A stretch of 21,019 nucleotides of DNA from PUPG01 sp031323845 (lineage in GTDB: Bacteria; Bacteroidota; Bacteroidia; Bacteroidales; UBA7960): assembly GCA_031323845.1 (NCBI GenBank), contig JAVIYP010000045.1:1-21019 (forward strand). The letters are read 5' to 3'. The translations under genes and the position numbers were made by a program. Under the pieces are notes generated by a model. It made no database searches, was not told where the DNA came from, and was given only the letters and a program-made list of their open reading frames with translations. Shown here one piece after another: positions 16,525 to 21,019 of the stretch (position 1 is its first letter; each line of letters begins with the position of its first letter).

Positions 16525-17424
16525 CTAAGAGCCCACAGCAGCCGCCAGGGCAATGCTGTTGAGCTTTGTCTCGTCGGTATCAGCCCTTGACGTAAGCACT
16601 ATGGGGGCTGCGGCCCCCAGAATGACAGCCGCACATTTTGCCCGTGCAAAATAGATAAAGGCTTTGTAAAGTCCGTTGGCGGCATCAATGTCGTCCGGCA
16701 CCAAAAGATCGGCGTCGCCGGCCACCGGACTGACAATGCCCTTCAGGTCGGCGCTTTTCTTGCTGACAGCATTGTCAAAGGCCAGCGGACCATCAATGAT
16801 GCAATTCCTGATCTGACCGCGATCGCCCATTTTTGCAATGGCGCTGGCTTCCATGCTTGACTTCATGGCCGGATTCACCGTTTCCACCGCGCAAAGCATC
16901 GCCACCTTGGGCTTGCTGATGCCGAGCTTCTGCAGATAATGGACGGCGTTTTTTGTGATGGAGACTTTTTCGTGAAATTCAGGCGCAATATTCATGGCAG
17001 CATCGGTAAGCGCAATCAGCTTATGATAGGCCGGCAGTTCGAAAACCGCCAGGTGCGAAATCTGCTCGCCGGTACGCAAGCCGTATTCCTTGTTCAACAC
17101 GGCCTTTAACAGCACGGCAGTACCCAGGTTGCCCTTCATAAGCACATCCGCCTCGCCGTTTTTGACCATCTTTACGGCAAGCGCTGCGGCTTTTGCGTTG
17201 TCGGGCTCGTGAATGACCCTGAAGCCGGAAAGATCGTATTTGCCGGAAGAAGCGATATCCCTGATCTTTGGTTCATCACCGACGAAAATACCGTCAACCA
17301 GATCATTACGGTGGGCATGAATTACTGCTTCCATGGCATGGGCGTCGTGGGCGGCGGCCAGTACCAGACGGCGCCGGCTGTGTCTGCGCGCCATGTCGTG
17401 TAGCTCAGATAACTTTGTTAGCAT
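16525..17424 (-). CDS. ptb: phosphate butyryltransferase
   Basis: Transfers the acyl group of butyryl-CoA (or a branched acyl-CoA) to phosphate, giving the substrate of butyrate kinase. Started at ATG 17424 the product has 299 residues (MLTKLSELHDMARRHSRR), the usual family length. An in-frame ATG at 17499 would add a 25-residue Phe/Arg-rich stretch that does not look like part of the fold and is rejected. Family marks are VLMKGNLGTAVLLKAVL (about 114-130), the HLAVFELPAYHKLIALTDAAMNIAP region cut across 146-170, AMLCAVETVNPAMKSSMEA (about 197-215), IIDGPLAFDNAVS and the C-terminal GAAAPIVLTSRAD. Its neighbour buk confirms the assignment against phosphotransacetylase. The PLD gene lies 123 bp upstream on the same strand. 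Confidence 0.95.
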   Translation of the reverse strand: MLTKLSELHDMARRHSRRRLVLAAAHDAHAMEAVIHAHRNDLVDGIFVGDEPKIRDIASSGKYDLSGFRVIHEPDNAKAAALAVKMVKNGEADVLMKGNLGTAVLLKAVLNKEYGLRTGEQISHLAVFELPAYHKLIALTDAAMNIAPEFHEKVSITKNAVHYLQKLGISKPKVAMLCAVETVNPAMKSSMEASAIAKMGDRGQIRNCIIDGPLAFDNAVSKKSADLKGIVSPVAGDADLLVPDDIDAANGLYKAFIYFARAKCAAVILGAAAPIVLTSRADTDETKLNSIALAAAVGS

Positions 17425-17454
17425 TGTTTTTAGGAATTTACGGGTTCTTTTCGC

Positions 17455-17462
17455 CAAAAATA
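17455..17462 (-). promoter_or_regulatory. candidate -7 promoter element for ptb-buk
   Basis: On the minus strand TATTTTTG matches the Bacteroidota -7 consensus TAnnTTTG exactly, about 30 bp upstream of the ptb start. No TTTG is seen at 19-21 bp further upstream, so the call rests on the -7 box and on the 123-bp gap after the PLD gene. Confidence 0.35.
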
Positions 17463-17547
17463 GAAAAAAGAAACGAAAGAACTCCGCGATTGTCAACATT
17501 TATGGCAATCCGGGCCCGGATAATGAAAAAGCTTTGGGGCGGCCGGC

Positions 17548-18624
17548 TTAAAACAAGTGCCTGAATGGAATCAGCACCCACTCGAAAAAGCGCTGAATCG
17601 CAGGCCTGCGAAGCCAGTACTCGTATTGAAAAGCCTCTGAGTTTCTGCGGGTTTCATTCACGTGGGCAATAATTTGCCGCACAAGGCTTTTGTGATGCCC
17701 GGCAAGACAAATTTCATGCTGGTAACGAAAGCTTCTGTAATCAAAATTTGAAGAACCGATGACGAAATGTTTTCTGTCGGCCAGAAAAAGTTTGGCATGC
17801 AGGTTTTGGGGCAGGTAAAAAAAGAAGTTAACACCCTGCTCGGCAAGCTCTCCAAGGTATTTGGAAGACAAGAGGTCCATCACGCCGACATCCGATTTTT
17901 TAGGGATGTGCACGTTTACTGAAACACCACGAAAGGCAGCGTCAACCAATGCCTTCCTCAGGCTGCTGCCGGGAAGAAAATAGGGCGTTTCAATAATGAT
18001 TTCGCGCCGAGCGGCGGCAATGAGCTCCAGGAACTTCTTCTTGACAGGCTGGTGGGCAATGGAAGGAACATCCCGCAAAATTTCAAGGTCTTTGTAGCGA
18101 ATGGTTTTGGTATATTTCTGCTTGTCGAAAAAATACTTGTTGTACAGACCAAAGTTTTCAATGAAAACCGATTTGAATTTCTTGGCAATGCCCCCCTTGA
18201 TACGAAACATCGACTCGCGCCAGTTGAAGGAATAAGATGAAATGTTGGCGGAGCCAATGTATGTTATTTCATCATCAATAACCAGGATTTTCCGGTGATC
18301 GCGACGGTGGCTTTTGGTAAACACATCCCAGTTAAAACGAATCTTTTTGAAAAAGCGGACTTCACCGCCGGCATTAATAAGATCCTGGAAAAACGAGTAA
18401 TTGGATGCCGCCCCCCACGAATCAATCAGCAATTGTACTTTAACTCCCTCAAGGCACTTTTTAGTAAGATTGTCGCGAAAACGTATACCCACCTCGTCGT
18501 TGCGAAAACGGTATATTTCAAGAAAAATATAATGCTCTGCCTTTTGAATATCCTTAAGCATCTGCGTAAAATACGCCAGCGGATCTGACATCAGGCGTAT
18601 TTGCAGGTCATTTTCAGCGCTCAT
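17548..18624 (-). CDS. phospholipase-D-family protein, cardiolipin-synthase-like
   Basis: A 358-residue member of the phospholipase D superfamily with both catalytic HKD motifs intact: HRKILVID (His110, Lys112, Asp117) followed by IGSANIS, and HAKLFLAD (His276, Lys278, Asp283) followed by IGSSNFDYRSF. The paired domains and the second-motif context resemble bacterial cardiolipin synthases that join phosphatidylglycerol with another phospholipid. Unlike ClsA it has no N-terminal membrane helices, so it is nearer in build to the ClsB/ClsC type and would act at the membrane surface. Other phosphodiester chemistry of the superfamily cannot be ruled out. It starts at ATG 18624 and lies upstream of ptb-buk; the 123-bp gap with a possible promoter leaves co-transcription open. 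Confidence 0.88.
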   Translation of the reverse strand: MSAENDLQIRLMSDPLAYFTQMLKDIQKAEHYIFLEIYRFRNDEVGIRFRDNLTKKCLEGVKVQLLIDSWGAASNYSFFQDLINAGGEVRFFKKIRFNWDVFTKSHRRDHRKILVIDDEITYIGSANISSYSFNWRESMFRIKGGIAKKFKSVFIENFGLYNKYFFDKQKYTKTIRYKDLEILRDVPSIAHQPVKKKFLELIAAARREIIIETPYFLPGSSLRKALVDAAFRGVSVNVHIPKKSDVGVMDLLSSKYLGELAEQGVNFFFYLPQNLHAKLFLADRKHFVIGSSNFDYRSFRYQHEICLAGHHKSLVRQIIAHVNETRRNSEAFQYEYWLRRPAIQRFFEWVLIPFRHLF

Positions 18625-18670
18625 GTGTCGAAAAACAAATGATTATCAAAAGAACCGTAAACTAGTAATT

Positions 18671-18678
18671 CAAAAATA
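18671..18678 (-). promoter_or_regulatory. candidate -7 promoter element for the PLD gene
   Basis: TATTTTTG on the minus strand matches TAnnTTTG and is the same octamer as the one before ptb. It lies about 47 bp upstream of the PLD start. No convincing -33 element is visible. Confidence 0.35.
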
Positions 18679-18904
18679 CATCATCCTCGTCTTTTTTCCT
18701 AACAGGATTTCTGATCTTGCTTTTTTTTGAAGCGTTTTTATAACAATGTCCGCCAAAAACGGTCTTGTGTGTCCTATAAAGCCTCTCATTGCAAGCTTTC
18801 AGCGCACGGAATGTCCATAACGATTTGGAATAAAAATGCAGCAGGAGCGTTTTGCCGGGACTCAACCCCAAAACGTATTCCCCTAATAATCAAAACGGTA
18901 ATAG

Positions 18905-18979
18905 TATTCATGTGTTTATATTTTCGTTACTGTTTGATTATCTGTGTTTTGTTTTATGCCTGAGATACTGAATAGATGT
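18905..18979. repeat. modular intergenic repeat, copy B, left module
   Basis: Starts TATTCATGTGTTTATATTT like copy A (3156-3227) and matches it through ATGCCTGAGATACTGA, in the same orientation. The AGATGTGC array that follows in copy A is reduced here to one or two degenerate units. Confidence 0.8.
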
Positions 18980-18995
18980 ACAGATATTAGGTTAT

Positions 18996-19055
18996 TGTTT
19001 AATTGTTGATTCGTTTATTCGTTTATTCGTTAAAAAGGAGTGTTTAGGAGTGTTT
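18996..19055. repeat. octamer array and 10-bp direct repeat in copy B
   Basis: TGTTTAAT, TGTTGATT, CGTTTATT, CGTTTATT (18996-19027) correspond to the octamer array of copy A but with fewer units. AGGAGTGTTT then occurs twice head to tail (19036-19055). The octamers again have an inverted counterpart at 19279-19302. Confidence 0.85.
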
Positions 19056-19173
19056 AACTAAATGTGTCACTTTTCACTTTTGAGCCTACTCCTGAAGCTT
19101 TTTTTTTGATCATTATTTATTTTAACCCAACTCTATGTTAATGATTATGAGTGAATTAAAAAAACAGCCAGCA

Positions 19174-19386
19174 TTTTAATCTGTGAACCGAACGAAGTGA
19201 GCTCATGAGCACCTTTAAAGTGAATACTTGGTCATAATCTGTGGCTTTTTCGACTTTTCGGAGTGGCCTCAACAAATAAACAATTAAACGATTCAACAAT
19301 AGTTTTCTGACTTCCGAATTCCGACTTCTGACTTCTCTTTCTTCCTTCGAGCTTCCAGCTTCGAGCTTCCAGCTTATATAATCATC
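19174..19386. repeat. modular intergenic repeat, copy B, right module
   Basis: Nearly the same as 3547-3754 over its first 110 bp. It includes the octamer array AACAATTA, AACGATTC, AACAATAG (19279-19302; one unit fewer than copy A), the heptamers TGACTTC, CGACTTC, TGACTTC (19308-19335) and an array AGCTTCC, AGCTTCG, AGCTTCC, AGCTTAT (19350-19377) which is shorter in copy A. Confidence 0.85.
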
Positions 19387-19724
19387 ATCCTGTGTGTCAA
19401 AAATTCTGTTCCCGAATGGTCGGGATCTTCAACATGGGCGTTTCGTCTGCATTCATCTGCGGTTTTATTCATCAATAGCAATACCGGCGCTGGTTGTTTG
19501 TGCTATAGCGCCAGGAAGAACATATCCCGCCAGGCAGGAACATGCAACAAACAGCAACACCTTTTCGGCCAAAATGGCGCAAATATTTCATAAAACGCAG
19601 CTAAAAATACTTGAATCGGCCAAAACGGCATCAGTTCTTGTTGAAAAGAGAAAAGGAACAACAATTGATTATGGATGAGAAAACATGCAAATGCAGAAAA
19701 ATAGAATTACTAATTTAAAATAAC
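19387..19724. other. upstream region of hsp20 without a recognised gene
   Basis: The first about 65 bp show weak similarity to the end of copy A (to about 3820). The rest is ordinary A-rich sequence with no exact TAnnTTTG box and no CIRCE-type inverted repeat. A plus-strand frame at 19394-19678 starts inside the repeat remnant and shows no protein-like features. Confidence 0.4.
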
Positions 19725-19730
19725 AGGAGG
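19725..19730 (+). promoter_or_regulatory. strong Shine-Dalgarno sequence of hsp20
   Basis: AGGAGG lies 7 nt before ATG 19738. The other genes of this window have no such motif, so translation of this chaperone is set apart from its neighbours. Confidence 0.85.
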
Positions 19731-19737
19731 AATAATC

Positions 19738-20157
19738 ATGACAATTATTAAATGGAACAGGCGACCGATGTTGTCTGATATGCTGGACGAAATGTTTGAG
19801 AAGAATTTTTCTACAGGCTTTGAAAGAAAATGCGGTTGTGTGCCGGCTACCAACATCATTGAAGACAATGATACGTTTGTTATTGAGCTGGCGGCGCCCG
19901 GAATGAAAAAAGAAGATTTCAGGCTGGAAATGGAGAACAATGTGCTTTCCATTGTTTTTGAGAAGAAAGAGGAAGAAAAAACAGAGGGAGAATACTTACA
20001 GAGGGAGTTTCATATGGACGAGTTTACCCGCTCGTTTACCATGCCGAAGATTGCGGATGTTGAAAACATCAAAGCACGCTATGACAATGGGATTCTGTAT
20101 GTAAGCATTCCCAAAATTGAAAAGGCGAAACTTAGCAAGCAGATCAAAGTTTCGTAA
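19738..20157 (+). CDS. small heat shock protein, Hsp20/alpha-crystallin family
   Basis: ATP-independent holdase that binds unfolding proteins and forms oligomers in the cytoplasm. The 139-residue product has a short N-terminal arm (about 1-35) and an alpha-crystallin domain (about 36-128). The domain shows the typical ATNIIEDNDTFVIELAAPG strands, MKKEDFRLEMENNVLSI, the EYLQREFHMDEFTRSFTMP segment, and the family's closing A-x-Y-x-N-G-I-L-x-V-x-I-P-K motif. The C-terminal IKV (136-138) fits the I-x-I/V oligomerisation motif. It starts at ATG 19738 after a perfect AGGAGG and ends before a strong hairpin terminator, so it is probably a single-gene unit. Confidence 0.96.
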   Translation: MTIIKWNRRPMLSDMLDEMFEKNFSTGFERKCGCVPATNIIEDNDTFVIELAAPGMKKEDFRLEMENNVLSIVFEKKEEEKTEGEYLQREFHMDEFTRSFTMPKIADVENIKARYDNGILYVSIPKIEKAKLSKQIKVS

Positions 20158-20183
20158 GGAACCGGAAACAGTTCGGATAACTG

Positions 20184-20221
20184 AAAAACGGGATGGCGGC
20201 CACGGCTGCCATCCCGTTTTT
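20184..20221. terminator. bidirectional rho-independent terminator between hsp20 and the NlpC/P60 gene
   Basis: AAAAACGGGATGGC (20184-20197) pairs perfectly with GCCATCCCGTTTTT (20208-20221) around a 10-nt loop. The A- and T-runs make it usable from both sides, and it lies exactly between two convergent genes. Confidence 0.92.
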
Positions 20222-20242
20222 GTTGAGTTTGCATACAGCGGA

Positions 20243-20770
20243 TCAGGGACGGCCGCCACGCACAAACCTTCTTGCATAATAACGTTCGTCAAGCCGGTTG
20301 ACCATAACCCCGCCGTTGGTGCTGGCGTGCACAAAATAACCATTACCGAGGTAGATGCCCACGTGTGAAATGGAACGCCTTTGGGTGCGAAAGAAAACCA
20401 GGTCGCCTTCCCGGAGGCGGTTTTTTCTGACGCGCCTGGTTTGTTTCGCCATTTCTTCAGTTGTTCGCGGCAAAGACGTGCCATAAACGTTACGGTGCAC
20501 GGCCCAAACAAATCCGGAACAATCAACACCCGCCCGGGTGTTGCCTCCAATGCGGTAGGGTGTGCCGATCCAGGAGGCTGACTCCCTGATCAGCGCAGGG
20601 TTTTCTCTGCCGGTGAGCGGCATATTCAGCCGGCGCGACAACTGATCACGCTCAGCAGAACGTATGCGCCGTGAAGAAACAGTTTCGCGCGAAGTGCTGC
20701 ATGAGGAAACCAAAAGCGCAAAGAAGACACAGCAAATAAAAGCTAAACTGTTTGGTTTTAATACATTCAT
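20243..20770 (-). CDS. NlpC/P60-family cell-wall endopeptidase, lipoprotein
   Basis: Probable peptidoglycan endopeptidase (Spr/MepS-like) that cuts stem-peptide bonds in the periplasm. Started at ATG 20770 the 175-residue product opens with a lipoprotein signal peptide: MNVLKPNSLAFICC, a hydrophobic run and the lipobox LVSSC with Cys24 as lipidation site. The catalytic domain (about 57-170) shows the nucleophile Cys84 in GVDCSGFVWAVH, His136 in ISHVGIYLG and the third polar residue His148 in YFVHAS, so the triad is complete. An in-frame ATG at 20956 would add 62 residues ahead of the signal peptide and is rejected. The linker 25-50 is rich in Arg and Ser. The gene converges on hsp20. Confidence 0.94.
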   Translation of the reverse strand: MNVLKPNSLAFICCVFFALLVSSCSTSRETVSSRRIRSAERDQLSRRLNMPLTGRENPALIRESASWIGTPYRIGGNTRAGVDCSGFVWAVHRNVYGTSLPRTTEEMAKQTRRVRKNRLREGDLVFFRTQRRSISHVGIYLGNGYFVHASTNGGVMVNRLDERYYARRFVRGGRP

Positions 20771-20958
20771 GGTCTTGTGTCGATCAGGATAAAAACAGGT
20801 TAACATTTTTGACTGCAAGGGCAACAAACCGGTCACAGGAACAAAAAGGCCGTCCTCCTGCAAAAATAAGGCAAATCTGTATTTCCATTCGTTTTTACCA
20901 TAAAATTTGTGCATTCGTCGGTGTGAAATTTCTAATGAACAAAATTTCATGTACATTT

Positions 20959-21019
20959 CTCCTGTAAAAAAGCATCTTCATTTTGTTCAAACAATATACA
21001 AAATGAAGATGTACAGGAG
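20959..21019 (-). terminator. large inverted repeat at the right edge, possible minus-strand terminator
   Basis: CATCTTCATTTTGT (20973-20986) and ACAAAATGAAGATG (20998-21011) are perfect inverted copies around an 11-nt loop. Outside them CTCCTGTA (20959-20966) pairs with TACAGGAG (21012-21019), leaving a 6-nt bulge on the left. On the minus strand the stem is followed by CTTTTTT, as in an intrinsic terminator of a gene beyond the window. The stem is A/T-rich, and the sequence stops at the end of the outer arm, so a mobile-element end remains possible. Confidence 0.45.

Noticed and set aside
16525..17499. Longer ptb start at 17499
   Set aside because: It adds 25 Phe/Arg-rich residues across the candidate promoter; the ATG at 17424 gives the normal family length.
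18662..18871. Minus-strand open frame of 69 codons just upstream of the PLD gene
   Set aside because: The last 25 residues (Lys/Arg-rich then DEDDVFLNY) look somewhat protein-like, but the first half does not, no start signal is seen and no family is recognised. A small real peptide here cannot be excluded.
19394..19678. Plus-strand open frame of 94 codons before hsp20
   Set aside because: It begins inside the tail of the repeat and shows no domain, no leader signal and no compositional sign of coding.
20344..20362. Further CACGTG cores as possible parS sites (also near 210 and 17660)
   Set aside because: The flanking TGTT/AACA half-sites are absent and the sequences lie inside coding regions.
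20771..20956. Longer start for the NlpC/P60 gene at 20956
   Set aside because: It would place 62 residues ahead of a clear lipoprotein signal peptide that begins at 20770.

Overview
The window looks like chromosomal DNA from a fermentative member of the Bacteroidota (Bacteroidales/Marinilabiliales type). This is an inference from gene content and signals: a DUF4175 gene followed by a small GHKL-like gene, ybeY and mnmG; a YbeY without the third zinc histidine, as is usual in that phylum; mostly absent Shine-Dalgarno sequences; candidate TAnnTTTG promoter boxes; and a ptb-buk pair. No RNA gene, CRISPR array or phage module was found.

Layout. 1-875: the 5' part of an IS256-family insertion sequence on the minus strand, running off the left edge. 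913-3121: a terminator and rnr (RNase R), minus strand. 3122-3953: a gene-free divergent region filled with 7- and 8-bp tandem repeats and a modular repeat (copy A). 3954-11035: a plus-strand cluster of DUF4175 protein, a GHKL-like ATPase that appears to have lost its ATP-binding motifs, ybeY, mnmG and a SAM methyltransferase, with almost no spacing. A perfect 16-bp parS-like palindrome sits in the 28-bp gap after mnmG. 11036-11463: unexplained gap. 11464-15177: a very large NtrY-like sensor histidine kinase with no response regulator beside it. 15373-18624: minus-strand phospholipase-D/cardiolipin-synthase-like gene, ptb and buk. 18625-19737: a second gene-free divergent region with copy B of the modular repeat. 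19738-20221: an Hsp20 chaperone with an unusually strong ribosome binding site and a strong terminator shared with the converging NlpC/P60 lipoprotein gene (20243-20770). 20771-21019: the lipoprotein leader and a large inverted repeat at the right edge.

How the genes fit together. rnr, ybeY and mnmG all act on RNA (decay, rRNA maturation, tRNA wobble modification). Ptb and Buk would convert butyryl-CoA (or a branched acyl-CoA) to the free acid and ATP. The histidine kinase, DUF4175 protein, PLD enzyme and NlpC lipoprotein all concern the envelope. The parS-like site next to mnmG suggests the region lies in the origin-proximal part of the chromosome, although no oriC or DnaA-box cluster is visible here.

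No clear new multi-gene system was recognised. The observations most worth a second look are the parS-like site, the degenerate GHKL protein, the two-copy modular repeat (both copies in divergent intergenic regions, with arms that differ by a whole tandem unit), and the IS leader hairpin that could block translation from read-through transcripts.
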